DNA of 36,671 bases, taken from positions 1-36,671 of the forward strand of contig CAYVFC010000080.1 in the NCBI GenBank assembly GCA_964450715.1, read 5' to 3'. The DNA is from CAYVFC01 sp964450715. GTDB taxonomy: Bacteria > Myxococcota_A > Polyangia > Polyangiales > JAFGIB01. The notes beneath the pieces were generated by a model. The model saw only the letters and a list, made by a program, of their open reading frames with translations, had not been told where the DNA came from and did no database searches. Below, piece by piece: positions 28,891-36,671 of the stretch. The position numbers and the translations under genes were made by a program. Each line of letters begins with the position of its first letter. Position 1 is the first letter of the stretch.

Positions 28891-30405
28891 CTATTCCAGG
28901 ACGGGCACGATGGTCCCGGCCTGCCTGAGGGCGAAGCCGGTCATGTCGCTGTAGCTGTAGGCGCCGGTCAGCCCGTTGTACATCAGCACCTCGTGGGTGA
29001 CCGGGTCGGCGCGCCAGGCGCGATCGCCCTTTTCCACGCCCCAGATGTATCCGTCGTAGTCGATGCTCACGCCCTTGACGCCGCCGCCGGTGCTGATCTC
29101 GTTGATGAGCTGCAGCGTCTCGGTATCCACTCCCTTCAGGCTCGGGGTTCCGAAGTCGCCGCCGCCCCCGGCCCACAGGGTATGATCGCCGTCGGTCATG
29201 CAGCCATTGAAGCCGTTATCCACGGCCGGATTGGTCTCCCAGGTCTCGGTGGTGGGATCAAAGCGCGCCACGCCCATGGAGCCGCAGATCCAGGGGCGGC
29301 CCTTGGAGTCCAGGGTGATGCCGTAACCGTTGTCGTCCGGGATATCCCAGGCGCGGTACTGCAGCGTCTCGGCGTCCACCCGTACCAGCTGGGTGGTGCT
29401 GCTGACGAAGATCCAGAAGTGGCCCTCGCCATCCGCGGCTCCCCCGTACCCGCCGTGGCCGTCGCCGAAGGCGCCCAGCAGCCAGCCGATGCCCGGCATG
29501 GTGGCCAGAAAATCGGTCCCCGCCAGCCCGGCCACCGTGATCCGCTCCTCCACCGCCCCGGTGTCGCCGTTGAGCCGGATCACCTCGATCTCGCAGACGC
29601 CTCCGGTGCAGTCGGCGTTGGTGCCGCTGGTCCACACCTTGGCGTGCTCGTACTTGCAGGTCACCGGGTCGAGCTCGCCGCGGGTCCAGGCGATTGGCCG
29701 CTGGCTCTTGAATTGAAAGTCGGTATACCAGGCCACGCATTCGTCCTCGTCCCAGGCGAGCACGTCGCTCGGGCCGCTCGAGGTCTGTATGGTGCCATCC
29801 CCGTTCCGGTCCACGCAGTCCTCGAGCCTGGCGTAGATCTTGGTCACCCCTCCCAGGCGGTTGGCCACCGCCATGTCCCCGTTGAGGTTGACCGAGGTAC
29901 GCGACGGGCTTCCCGCGCTGTCGGGCCTGACGATGTAACGGGCCACCTCGTCCACCGTCCGGGTATCGAGCTTGGAGACGGTGCCCTCCTCGGCATTCGC
30001 GATCCAGATATAGGAGAACTCGAGGTCGACGTCGTCCTTCAGGCTGCTGCCCGTGCTTCCGGGCGCAAGGCATCCGTTCACCGTGACGGGCGGCTCGGCA
30101 GCGTCGCGCTCCGCGGGCAAAGCCGAGCCGCCGTCCGGGCCGGTGGCGCTGGCCGCGTCTCGTACCGTTCCGGTGCCCGTGCCCGTTCCGGTACCATTGC
30201 CCGTGCCGTCCGCGGTTGGCGCCACCGCTGAGTCGGCTCCCGTTCCGGTCCCGACGGATGACGCGGGGACGGGATCGCCGGAGCCCGGAGGTCCTCCCGG
30301 CCCGCCCTCGCTCTGCTCGGCCGAGCACGACCCGAGCCCGGCGGCCAGTAGCACCAGCAGGGCGGCGAAACCGGTGCGCCGGCCCCGGATCTGGATTTCG
30401 GACAT
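28891..30405 (-). CDS. Beta-propeller lipoprotein (virginiamycin B lyase-like fold)
   Basis: Signal peptide RTGFAALLVLLAAGLGSC carries the lipobox cysteine. A Gly/Thr-rich linker (TGTGTGTGTVRD) leads to a propeller domain of about 400 residues. Blade-like segments include FSYIWIANAEEGTVSKLDT, GEGHFWIFVSSTTQLVRVD, GITLDSKGRPWICGSMGVAR and GVSIDYDGYIWGVEKGD. These resemble the NHL/streptogramin-lyase type fold but no catalytic histidine set was traced, so enzymatic activity should not be assumed. An Asp-rich DRNGDGTIQ stretch may bind calcium. It converges with the MYXO-CTERM gene and diverges from the LDLa lipoprotein gene at 30594. Confidence 0.88.
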   Translation of the reverse strand: MSEIQIRGRRTGFAALLVLLAAGLGSCSAEQSEGGPGGPPGSGDPVPASSVGTGTGADSAVAPTADGTGNGTGTGTGTGTVRDAASATGPDGGSALPAERDAAEPPVTVNGCLAPGSTGSSLKDDVDLEFSYIWIANAEEGTVSKLDTRTVDEVARYIVRPDSAGSPSRTSVNLNGDMAVANRLGGVTKIYARLEDCVDRNGDGTIQTSSGPSDVLAWDEDECVAWYTDFQFKSQRPIAWTRGELDPVTCKYEHAKVWTSGTNADCTGGVCEIEVIRLNGDTGAVEERITVAGLAGTDFLATMPGIGWLLGAFGDGHGGYGGAADGEGHFWIFVSSTTQLVRVDAETLQYRAWDIPDDNGYGITLDSKGRPWICGSMGVARFDPTTETWETNPAVDNGFNGCMTDGDHTLWAGGGGDFGTPSLKGVDTETLQLINEISTGGGVKGVSIDYDGYIWGVEKGDRAWRADPVTHEVLMYNGLTGAYSYSDMTGFALRQAGTIVPVLE

Positions 30406-30593
30406 CCGTCAGTTCCTCGTTTTTCCGCCCATTCGTTCCCCTCGGGTCGTTCTTAAATAGTCCCATTTCCAGGTCATCTCGCCAACCCTCGCGAAACGCC
30501 TGATTGATCATGACCGCAGTTAGGCCGTAAATTAAGACTCTGCGGTAGATCATGGACGCGGTCGTTCGAGCAGAGGCGCCGGGAGCGATCCGG

Positions 30594-31724
30594 ATGGCGA
30601 TGGTGGTCCACCCGGTCGTGCTCGCCGCGGCACTTATCGCGCTCGCCGGCTGTTACCGTTCGCACGCCGGCGTCGATGCGGAGCTGGCCGAGCCCCCGCA
30701 GCGCGGGGACGAACGGTTTCCGGGCGTTGCCGGGAGCGACGGGGAGCCCGGATCGGGCGCGAGCCCTTGGAGCGCGTCCGGCCAGCTCACGGTGACGCCC
30801 ATCGGCGGCACGCCCTTCATTCGTCCGGGCGAGACGGTGATTCTGCTGCTCGAAGTAGACAACCCGGACGAGGAAAACGATCCGGTGGTCAGCACCATCG
30901 TCCAGTTCGGGCCCGCGGGCGAGAGCGTCGAGGTGGCGCGAACCTCGAGCCCGGCGCCGAACCGTATCGAAAACACGGTGCTGGTGGATCCGGGCCTGTG
31001 CGACTACCGCTGCGCCGAGATACACGACTTGCTCCTGTTCGAGGCGGTCAGGCTGGCCAGCGGCCGGCTGAGCGAGCCGGCCGAGAGAAACGTCCGCCTG
31101 GACTGCACCGAGCACGGCGACTCCGACCTCTGCCCCGGGGCGAGCGGTGGCGGCAGGGCCGAGCGGCTGCTGGACGCCGTGGTGGCCATGTTCGACGAGA
31201 TGTGCAGGTGCAACGGTCAGGACGTCGAGTGGTGCCCGGGCATCGTCTTCGACGAGCCGTGCATGCTCGAGGTTTTCGGGCGATACGAGGCCGAGTATGC
31301 CGAACAGATCGATTGTACGATCTATGCGTTTGATGAAATGAACGCCTGTCTGAGAAGCTGGAGTTGCGATACGAGCTTGATGCAGAGCTGCTTCGCGCTG
31401 ACGACGCCCGCCCCCGACTCGGCGGTACTCCCCTTTTCCGGAGCCTGCGGCGACTTCACGCTATCTTTCACCGAGGAGTTGGTCTGGTGCTTTTCGGTAT
31501 ACAGCTGCGGTGACGGTCAGACGATATCGGCCGACCAGCAATGCGACGGAGTCTTCGACTGCGCGGACGGCTCGGACGAGACGAGCTGTCCGGGCTTTGC
31601 GCCTCCATCCAGCGGGTTCTTCCTCTGCGAGAACGGCAACCCCATTCCCCTCGAACGGGTGTGCGACGGCCAGCCCGACTGCGCGGGCGGTGCAGACGAG
31701 ACGATCTGTCCGCGGTTGCCGTAG
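30594..31724 (+). CDS. Lipoprotein with two C-terminal LDL-receptor class A domains
   Basis: ATG 30594 gives MAMVVHPVVLAAALIALAGC, a clean lipoprotein signal; an in-frame ATG at 30552 is possible. GGGAG lies 8 nt upstream of the preferred start. A beta-rich domain (SGQLTVTPIGGTPFIRPGET, VILLLEVDNPDEEND) with acidic patches precedes a Cys-containing helical part (CRCNGQDVEWCPG). The end holds two LDLa modules: YSCGDGQTISADQQCDGVF with DCADGSDETSC, and FLCENGNPIPLERVCDGQ with DCAGGADETIC. The second has a variant acidic cluster. The same module pair occurs in the lipoprotein at 5862, which is otherwise unrelated and less GC-rich. Likely Ca-dependent binding at the outer surface. Confidence 0.85.
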   Translation: MAMVVHPVVLAAALIALAGCYRSHAGVDAELAEPPQRGDERFPGVAGSDGEPGSGASPWSASGQLTVTPIGGTPFIRPGETVILLLEVDNPDEENDPVVSTIVQFGPAGESVEVARTSSPAPNRIENTVLVDPGLCDYRCAEIHDLLLFEAVRLASGRLSEPAERNVRLDCTEHGDSDLCPGASGGGRAERLLDAVVAMFDEMCRCNGQDVEWCPGIVFDEPCMLEVFGRYEAEYAEQIDCTIYAFDEMNACLRSWSCDTSLMQSCFALTTPAPDSAVLPFSGACGDFTLSFTEELVWCFSVYSCGDGQTISADQQCDGVFDCADGSDETSCPGFAPPSSGFFLCENGNPIPLERVCDGQPDCAGGADETICPRLP

Positions 31725-31740
31725 CGCTTTCCCCTTCCGA

Positions 31741-32802
31741 TCAGTACGGCGCCTGGCACTGCGCGCGCGAGGGCGGGCTGCACTGCTCGGAGCAGATACC
31801 GAGGCCCGATTTACCTTCGGCATCCGTACATTCGGCCACCGAGCCTCGGGCGCAGGAAAAGGTCTCGTCGATTTCCCCGTCGCAGTCATCGTCCAGCCCG
31901 TTGCACCGCTCGTCGCCCGCATCGCAGCTGTCGGGCAGCACCGGTAGCTCGCAGGAAAAGGAGCAGGCGAAAACGCCCAGGGAGTCGCAGGAGGTCACGC
32001 AGGTGTACTCGAACGAGCGGACACACTCGAAGTCCTCGTCGGTCTGTCCGTCGCAGTCGTCGTCCACCGCGTTGCAGCCCTCGACAGCGCCCGGATAGAC
32101 GGTGGCGACCTCGTCGTCGCAATCATCGCCGCCGCAGGTCTGGTCGATCGCACCATCGCCGTCGGTATCCTCCTCGTCGGCGATACTCCCGTTGCAGTTG
32201 TTGTCCACCGCGTCGCAGATCTCCCGGGCGCCGGGAAACGCGCCCGGGTCGTCGTCGTCGCAATCTTCCTCTCCGGCTTGCTCGGCACAGGGTCCGGGAC
32301 CGAACGAGCCGTCCTGGTCCCTGTCCTCGGCCACCGTTCCGTCGCAGTCGTTGTCCATTCCGTCGCACAGCTCCTCGGCTCCGGGATAGCTCTCGGCACT
32401 GTCGTCATCGCAATCGTCGCCGTCGCACTCGATATCGTAGTGCCCGTCACCGTCGCGGTCCTCGGGAACGAAACGGCATCCGCCGAGCTCCTCGTCGCAC
32501 TCGTCCCGGGTGCACCCGAGGTCGTCATCGCAAACGATCGCGGCTCCGGCGGCGCAGATACCGTTTCGGCAGATCTCGTCGCCGTTGCAGTAGATACCGT
32601 CGCTGCAATCGCCGTCCTGGCTGCATTCGTCGCAACCGGTCGACCAGAGCAGCAACGCGGTCAGGGCCGCGAGGGGAGCGAGGCGCCTGTCGCCTGGCGC
32701 GGATGCGTCGGCGAGTCGCCCCGCTCGGCTTGACCGCGCGGCGGCAGAGATGCTCCGGGTAGCCCAAAGCTCTCCGACCACCCCCGTGTACCGAGAAATC
32801 AT
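31741..32802 (-). CDS. Lipoprotein with MopE-like metal-binding repeats
   Basis: A hydrophobic segment APLAALTALLLWSTGC carries a lipobox, preceded by a long basic n-region, so the start may lie downstream of 32802. A Cys-rich segment (CSDGIYCNGDEICRNGIC) is followed by repeats of the putative metal-binding type: DGDGHYDIECDGDDCDDD, AEELCDGMDNDCDG, EEDCDDDDPGAFPGA, AREICDAVDNNCNG, GGDDCDDEVATVYPGA and EGCNAVDDDCDG. These match the MopE/PF11617-like pattern named for a copper-responsive surface protein of Methylococcus. The repeats would be calcium- or metal-binding loops exposed outside the cell. It converges with the LDLa gene, whose stop is 16 nt away. Confidence 0.88.
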   Translation of the reverse strand: MISRYTGVVGELWATRSISAAARSSRAGRLADASAPGDRRLAPLAALTALLLWSTGCDECSQDGDCSDGIYCNGDEICRNGICAAGAAIVCDDDLGCTRDECDEELGGCRFVPEDRDGDGHYDIECDGDDCDDDSAESYPGAEELCDGMDNDCDGTVAEDRDQDGSFGPGPCAEQAGEEDCDDDDPGAFPGAREICDAVDNNCNGSIADEEDTDGDGAIDQTCGGDDCDDEVATVYPGAVEGCNAVDDDCDGQTDEDFECVRSFEYTCVTSCDSLGVFACSFSCELPVLPDSCDAGDERCNGLDDDCDGEIDETFSCARGSVAECTDAEGKSGLGICSEQCSPPSRAQCQAPY

Positions 32803-32892
32803 CGCGTTTTCGACCTGTCCGGGGCTCCAGACTCAAGCTGGTATCGGTTTGACCCCCTGAACCATTTGGGTTAATCAGCATAACATGTTTTC

Positions 32893-34134
32893 ATGATCCG
32901 TTTCGCCGCTAACAAAAGCGTGACGATTGCGGCAATCCCCGGGGTGATCGCCGCCTGGTTGCTTCTGGCGGCTGTCGCATGCGAGTCGGCCGAGACGGCC
33001 CCCGGCGCTCCTAGCTGCTCGGGCGCCGTCTGCGACGCCGCCTGCGCCGACGACATGGGTTGTGGTTCCTTCCCCTCGCGCCCGGCGGTCGACAGCGGGG
33101 GAGGCGGCGGCCAAGCCGCGAGAGACGCGGCAGACGAAGACGCCGGGAGCGATCCCGCCTCGGACGACGGCGATGCCTGTTTTGCCTTCACCGTCACCGC
33201 GCAGAACCGGAGACAGTCGGCCGATATCATCTGGGTCGTCGACAACTCGGGCAGCATGGCCACGGAGATCGACGAGGTCAACGCCCGCATGAACGACTTC
33301 TCGAGACAGATCGTACAAAGCGGTATCGACGTACGCGTGATCCTGATCTCGGCCTCCCTGGTGGAGGATCCCCCTTCGCACGGCGTCTGTATCGGACAGC
33401 CGTTGGGCTCGGGAAGCTGTCCCGATGACAGCAATCCTCCCGGTTATTTGCACGTGAGCCAGTGGGTGGACAGCCACAACTCGCTCGATCTCATCGCCTC
33501 GACCTTTGCCAGCTGGGAGCAGAACCTGCGGCCGGAAGCCTTCAAGACCTTCGTGGTGGTCACCGACGACAACGCGTATTCCGGCTACAATTTCCTCGAC
33601 CTGATCCGGGGCCACCCCGACCTGTTCGAGAGCTGGTGCATCAGCGGTGTGTTCTGCCAGACGCCCTGCCCGGCCGCCGCGGCCATCGGTACCGTCTATC
33701 AGATGTTGATCGATCAATCGGGCGGCGTGGCCGCGGATCTGTGCGAGCAGGATTTCCAGCCGGTATTCGATCGGCTGGCAGCCGGAGTCATACTCTCCTC
33801 GGATATCGAGTGCCGGTGGGAGATCCCCGATCCGCCGCCCGGTGAGACGTTCGACAAGGAGATGACCAATGTCATGTACACCAGGGCCGACCAGAGCCAG
33901 GTCATTCTGGCCGGCGTATCCGGCCTGGCCGGGTGCGGAACCGAGGGCGGCTGGTACTTCGACGATCCGGGCGCCCCGAGCGAGATCACGGTCTGTCCGG
34001 TGACCTGCGTGCAGATGAAGCGGCAGACGAGCGTTCAGATCGACGTGCTCTTCGGTTGCGAGACGACACACCGGACCTGTCTTCCCGGACGCAACAACGA
34101 TTTCCGTTTTACCGGCGTGCCCGAAGAGTGCTGA
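32893..34134 (+). CDS. VWA-domain lipoprotein, 413 aa
   Basis: Signal peptide with IAAIPGVIAAWLLLAAVAC (Cys30) marks a lipoprotein. A Cys/Gly/Asp linker (residues 42-96) precedes a VWA domain with a full MIDAS, DNSGSM (D117, S119, S121), and VVVTDDNAYSG. The rest of the domain has several cysteines (HGVCIGQP, SWCISGVFCQTPCP), likely disulfides, and the C-terminus ends NNDFRFTGVPEEC. The gene is divergent from the MopE-like gene (90 nt between starts). A function in Mg-dependent binding at the surface is inferred. It is a distant functional parallel to the VWA lipoprotein at 24499 rather than a close paralogue. Confidence 0.88.
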   Translation: MIRFAANKSVTIAAIPGVIAAWLLLAAVACESAETAPGAPSCSGAVCDAACADDMGCGSFPSRPAVDSGGGGGQAARDAADEDAGSDPASDDGDACFAFTVTAQNRRQSADIIWVVDNSGSMATEIDEVNARMNDFSRQIVQSGIDVRVILISASLVEDPPSHGVCIGQPLGSGSCPDDSNPPGYLHVSQWVDSHNSLDLIASTFASWEQNLRPEAFKTFVVVTDDNAYSGYNFLDLIRGHPDLFESWCISGVFCQTPCPAAAAIGTVYQMLIDQSGGVAADLCEQDFQPVFDRLAAGVILSSDIECRWEIPDPPPGETFDKEMTNVMYTRADQSQVILAGVSGLAGCGTEGGWYFDDPGAPSEITVCPVTCVQMKRQTSVQIDVLFGCETTHRTCLPGRNNDFRFTGVPEEC

Positions 34135-34199
34135 AGCGGCAAGGGGAGGGCAGGCCGCGCGACCTCCTCCGTCCAGTCCCAGCCGACCCGCGCCCTGCC

Positions 34200-35237
34200 T
34201 CAGCCCGTCTGGATCTCGACCGGCTCGAGCGAGCGGAAATCGGAGAGGCCGAGCCCCATCTTTTCGGCCAGGAAAAGCGAGCCGGGAAGCTCGCCCGCCG
34301 GGGTGTCGAACAGCGCGTAGGCCCAGGCGTCCAGGGCCACCGGATCGATGCCCGCCGCCACCGTATTGAGCGGTTTCACGTCGTTAGGGTTGCCGCCGGC
34401 CGGGCCGCGCGCCATCAGCACCAGGGTGGCGTCGATCACCGTGAGCGTGGGCCGCATCAAGGCGGCCAACTCGGCTATGGAACGCTGGATATCACCGTGA
34501 AACATCACCCGCTTCTTGTTGGTGATGCCGATCCAGTTCTTCATGCCGGCCACCACCCCGGTCAGCGAATGGTGCTTGGCGACCGGCACGTTGATGAGCT
34601 TGGTGGCGAGCACGAACGGCTCCAGTATGTCCCAGGTGCCGAGCCGGTCCGATAGCTTGACCGGCAGGAACCGGCTGCGCTCCGGGGGAAGGACCTCGGC
34701 TCCGGCCTCGAGGGCTGCCTTGCCGATGCCGCTCAGCTCGAAGGCTCGCTCGGAATTGCGGACCGGGCAGTCGCAGACGATCAGGCGTTTCGGGCCCACC
34801 TCGCGGCAGGCCCGCACCACCTCGGCCACCACCTCCGGATGGGTGTTGGCGGCCTGCTCCGGCGACCGGTCCCAGCCGATGTTCGGCTTGATCACCACCA
34901 CGTCGTCGGGCGAGATGAAGCGGCGCATGGTACCCATATGCTCGAGGACCGCGCGCACGTTCCGCGCGGGACGCGTGCCGCGGGCGATCACCATGCGCGG
35001 AGCCGTGACCGGCAGCCGAACGCGGTGGTCGGAGATCTGTTCTTCGGCGTCGCGGAAATAGTGCAGCTGGTAGGCGCGGCCGAAATACCCCCCCGCGCCC
35101 AGCGCGGCCGCGCCCAGGACCGAGCCGCCCGCTATCAACACCCGGCGCCGGGTGACCAGACGCCCGCCCTTCCGGTTCGAGCGGTCTGCCGCGCGGTTTT
35201 CACCCTGATCGGTACGCTCCTTCTCGTCGTCGGCCAT
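34200..35237 (-). CDS. Tat-exported DUF362-domain protein
   Basis: A twin-arginine signal TRRRVLIAGGSVLGAAALGA lies 28 residues in, implying export of a folded, perhaps cofactor-bearing protein. The DUF362 domain shows VVIKPNIGWDRSPEQAANTH, VAEVVRACREVGPKRLIVCD, LINVPVAKHHSLTGVVAGMK, NWIGITNKKR and VIDATLVLMARGP, and ends GLGLSDFRSLEPVEI. The family is widespread in anaerobes, sometimes fused to ferredoxin domains, and its reaction is not established; no ferredoxin cysteine motif is seen here. The start ATG lies 32 residues upstream of the hydrophobic core, long but usual for Tat substrates. Confidence 0.9.
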   Translation of the reverse strand: MADDEKERTDQGENRAADRSNRKGGRLVTRRRVLIAGGSVLGAAALGAGGYFGRAYQLHYFRDAEEQISDHRVRLPVTAPRMVIARGTRPARNVRAVLEHMGTMRRFISPDDVVVIKPNIGWDRSPEQAANTHPEVVAEVVRACREVGPKRLIVCDCPVRNSERAFELSGIGKAALEAGAEVLPPERSRFLPVKLSDRLGTWDILEPFVLATKLINVPVAKHHSLTGVVAGMKNWIGITNKKRVMFHGDIQRSIAELAALMRPTLTVIDATLVLMARGPAGGNPNDVKPLNTVAAGIDPVALDAWAYALFDTPAGELPGSLFLAEKMGLGLSDFRSLEPVEIQTG

Positions 35238-35341
35238 CTCGCTTTCCTTTCGCCTTGCCGCCGAGTTTCGAAGTATAGCAGCTCACGGCCTTCCCGCAGC
35301 GGACCCCGGCGCGGTGCGGGAACACCGCCGGCCCCGTTCGA

Positions 35342-35593
35342 ATTTCCGTCGGCGTGGTGGATACCGCGCGCGGCCATCGCATCGTAGAGGGAATGCTCGC
35401 GTCGATCACGAATCGCCAGGCCCAGTACGTCATCATAGATATCACCGGGGTCGAGATCGTGGATACGTCGGTGGCAAACCATCTGATGCAGGCCGTGCAG
35501 GCGGGCCGCCTGCTCGGCGCCCGGTGCATCTTGTCCGGCGTCAGCCCCATCATCGCCTGCCCGCTACTCCTCCTCGGTACTGTACCTCCCGAC
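35342..35593 (+). pseudogene. STAS-domain (RsbR-type) remnant
   Basis: The frame reads ISVGVVDTARGHRIVEGMLA, then AQYVIIDITGVEIVDTSVAN, LMQAVQAGRLLGARCILSGV and SPIIA. These follow the C-terminal STAS domain of RsbR/RsbS-type stressosome proteins closely (VGVVDTARA, IIDITGVxxVDTxVAN, AxRLLGA, GISPEIA). The phosphorylatable T of DITGV and of VDTSVAN are present. The upstream sensor half and the last helix are missing; after SPIIA the frame loses similarity and runs into the Spy-like gene on the other strand. No start codon with a ribosome binding site is present. Confidence 0.7.
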
Positions 35594-35594
35594 C

Positions 35595-36065
35595 TCAGCG
35601 ACGCTTTCGGAGCGGGGGCTTGCCGTCAGGGTGCTGCAGGAACCTGGAACGCGACAGCGCGCGGCGCTGTACGGGCGTCGCCTTCGCTGCTGCCTTCACC
35701 AGCGCGGAGTGCAATACTTGCTGGGACTCGACCGTGGCCTGCCGGAGCTCGTCCAGCGCCGCACGCAGCGACTCGGGTTGAAACGGTTCGGCGCCCAGCG
35801 AACGCGCCACGTTCTTCCGCGCCTTGCGCAACGCCTTGCGCTTCGGCGCCAGCTGGTTCGCGTGCTCGTGAAAGATCCGCTTCATGGGGCCGGGGCGTCC
35901 CATCCTCTCGTTCGGGCGCGTTCGATCGTGCGGTGCGAATGCCGGCGCGTCTCGCCCGTGCCCGCCTCGATAAACGAGACGGGCTGCGACGAATCCCGCC
36001 AGAAAGATGTTGAGCGCGGCCGACAGGGCCAGCGCGATGACCAGGCGACGGTTTACCGGGTTCAT
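35595..36065 (-). CDS. Spy/CpxP-like periplasmic heavy-metal-sensor protein
   Basis: An N-terminal membrane segment LVIALALSAALNIFLAGFVA follows a short basic start. The rest is a helical, highly basic periplasmic domain (KRKALRKARKNVARSLG, LRAALDELRQATVESQQVLH, SALVKAAAKATPVQRRALSR) in the pattern of Spy/CpxP/CnrX-type LTxxQ proteins, which bind misfolded proteins or metal. The start overlaps the stop of the anti-sigma-like gene (ATGA), so the two are coexpressed. Such sigma, anti-sigma and heavy-metal-sensor trios form a periplasmic stress switch in many deltaproteobacteria; the trigger here is unknown. Confidence 0.78.
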   Translation of the reverse strand: MNPVNRRLVIALALSAALNIFLAGFVAARLVYRGGHGRDAPAFAPHDRTRPNERMGRPGPMKRIFHEHANQLAPKRKALRKARKNVARSLGAEPFQPESLRAALDELRQATVESQQVLHSALVKAAAKATPVQRRALSRSRFLQHPDGKPPLRKRR

Positions 36066-36616
36066 AACTCCTGCTCCTGCTCGAGGTTCGAGGCGAGCAC
36101 CAGGCTCGACAATTTGTCTTCCGTATCCGAGGCGAACACCACTCCGGTGAGATCCTCCCAGCCGGCCAGGTCTTCCTCGCTCGCCTGCGACATGTCCTCG
36201 TACGGCGCGGTCGTTGCGGTCCGCTCCGCGGAAATCTCGACGGTCGCCACGCCCGTAACCATTCCCAGCACCCCGGCAAGCGCGGCCGCCAGCACCGGCT
36301 TCCAGGGCGCGCCAAAGGGCCAGTAAAGGCCCCAGCCGGACGGCATGGCCGGACCGGTCGCCGCGCCGCGCCGTAGCGGAACCTCGGCCACGGCTCGCAG
36401 CAGGTCGGCCGAGGGCTCTGGCGCGAGCAGCTCTTTCAACAGGCTATCCAGCCCCGCGGCCTCCCGCAGTACGGCCGCCGCCTCGCCCGAGGTCTCGGCC
36501 AGGGCCAGCGCCTCGGCCCTCTCCTGCTCGGGCCACCTGGAGCTGTCGGAGCCGTAGCACTCCACGATGGTGCGAAACCGCGCCAGGTCGACCGTTGTTC
36601 TCGATCTATCGTTCAT
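36062..36616 (-). CDS. Putative anti-sigma factor
   Basis: The 184-residue protein has a cytoplasmic helical N-terminus (DLARFRTIVECYGSDSSRWP, AEALALAETSGEAAAVLREA), one membrane segment (KPVLAAALAGVLGMVTGVAT at about 105-125) and an acidic periplasmic tail of about 55 residues (EDMSQASEEDLAGWED). FxxxxxYGxDxxRWP near the start is typical of small anti-sigma or sigma-associated membrane proteins in proteobacteria. It overlaps the end of the upstream gene and the start of the Spy-like gene, so it is the middle member of a coupled set. No zinc HxxxCxxC motif is present. Confidence 0.7.
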   Translation of the reverse strand: MNDRSRTTVDLARFRTIVECYGSDSSRWPEQERAEALALAETSGEAAAVLREAAGLDSLLKELLAPEPSADLLRAVAEVPLRRGAATGPAMPSGWGLYWPFGAPWKPVLAAALAGVLGMVTGVATVEISAERTATTAPYEDMSQASEEDLAGWEDLTGVVFASDTEDKLSSLVLASNLEQEQEL

Positions 36617-36671
36617 CGGCTTCTCCGTTTGCCCGCTCCCGGAGCGGGGCCAGCCGCTCGCGCAGGGTTCC
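36606..36671 (-). CDS. C-terminal end of a probable ECF sigma factor (partial)
   Basis: Only the last 21 codons are in the window: GTLRERLAPLRERANGEADE and a final residue before TAG. G-T-L-R-x-R-L is the usual end of the sigma-4 recognition helix (GTVRSRLxRAR). It overlaps the start of the anti-sigma-like gene by 11 nt, as sigma/anti-sigma pairs do. The rest of the gene lies outside the window, so the identification rests on context and this short motif. Confidence 0.5.
   Translation of the reverse strand, partial: GTLRERLAPLRERANGEADER

Noticed and set aside
31719..31776. Inverted repeat GCCGTA/TACGGC between the LDLa and MopE-like genes.
   Set aside because: Only 6 bp of stem with a loop over 20 nt and no T tract; not enough for a terminator call.

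Overview
The window looks like chromosomal DNA of a GC-rich deltaproteobacterial or Myxococcota-type bacterium. The evidence is a MYXO-CTERM-like C-terminal anchor (26.2-28.9 kb), about a dozen cysteine-rich or Asp/Gly-linker lipoproteins with good lipoboxes, MopE-like metal-binding repeats, LDL-receptor class A modules, a membrane-anchored Ser/Thr kinase and a hybrid histidine kinase. No rRNA, tRNA, CRISPR array, phage gene or intact transposase was recognised. The species cannot be named from this window.

Layout. (1) 1-3.1 kb holds a decayed anaerobic flavo-free Fe-S enzyme cluster: an acyl-CoA dehydratase activase remnant, a small CODH-beta-like protein, a CooC/MinD-like ATPase and an HgdB/BcrB-type dehydratase or double-cubane subunit. 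Each member carries at least one lesion: 5' loss, an in-frame amber, an internal deletion, a frameshift or a 3' truncation. (2) 3.4-5.3 kb has a small lipoprotein, an outer-membrane beta-barrel-like lipoprotein, an SRPBCC-like protein that seems C-terminally truncated, and a stub lipoprotein. (3) 5.5-8.0 kb is a less GC-rich two-gene block (an LDLa lipoprotein and an HExxH lipoprotein) bounded by inverted copies of a short repeat. (4) 8.0-10.4 kb has a repeat-bearing lipoprotein and a PAS/histidine kinase/receiver hybrid. (5) 10.5-15.7 kb has three leftward cysteine-rich lipoproteins, two of them large paralogues. (6) 16.7-20.4 kb has a secreted beta-propeller protein, a metzincin remnant and an FkbM-type methyltransferase with a lipoprotein signal peptide. 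(7) 20.8-24.5 kb has a Ser/Thr kinase, a cold-shock protein with a clear terminator, a thioredoxin remnant, signal peptidase II (lspA) and a small CxxC protein. (8) 24.5-34.1 kb is a run of surface proteins (two VWA lipoproteins, a MYXO-CTERM protein, a propeller lipoprotein, an LDLa lipoprotein, a MopE-like lipoprotein). (9) 34.2 kb to the end has a Tat-exported DUF362 protein, a STAS-domain remnant, and a Spy/CpxP-like protein with an anti-sigma-like protein behind the end of a probable ECF sigma gene.

The most unusual structure is a dispersed, transposase-less repeat family. The best copy is 15699-15864, with 22-bp terminal inverted repeats starting and ending in CTAG, and a central AATAGCGCCGCTATT-type palindrome. 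Full, half or degenerate copies lie at about 3290-3352, 5552-5862, 7872-7972, 15699-15864, 19205-19300 and 20353-20383. Nearly all sit at the edge of a lipoprotein gene, sometimes at the very start of its signal peptide. The less GC-rich lipoprotein genes at 5.9-7.8 kb and 19.4-20.3 kb each lie between two such copies. My reading is that these non-autonomous elements have taken part in gain and exchange of surface-lipoprotein cassettes; this is inference from position.

Functionally, most intact genes concern the envelope. LspA would process the many lipoproteins in the window. The kinases and the sigma/anti-sigma/Spy-like module would be signalling, and the propeller, VWA, LDLa and Ca-binding repeat proteins would act at the surface.
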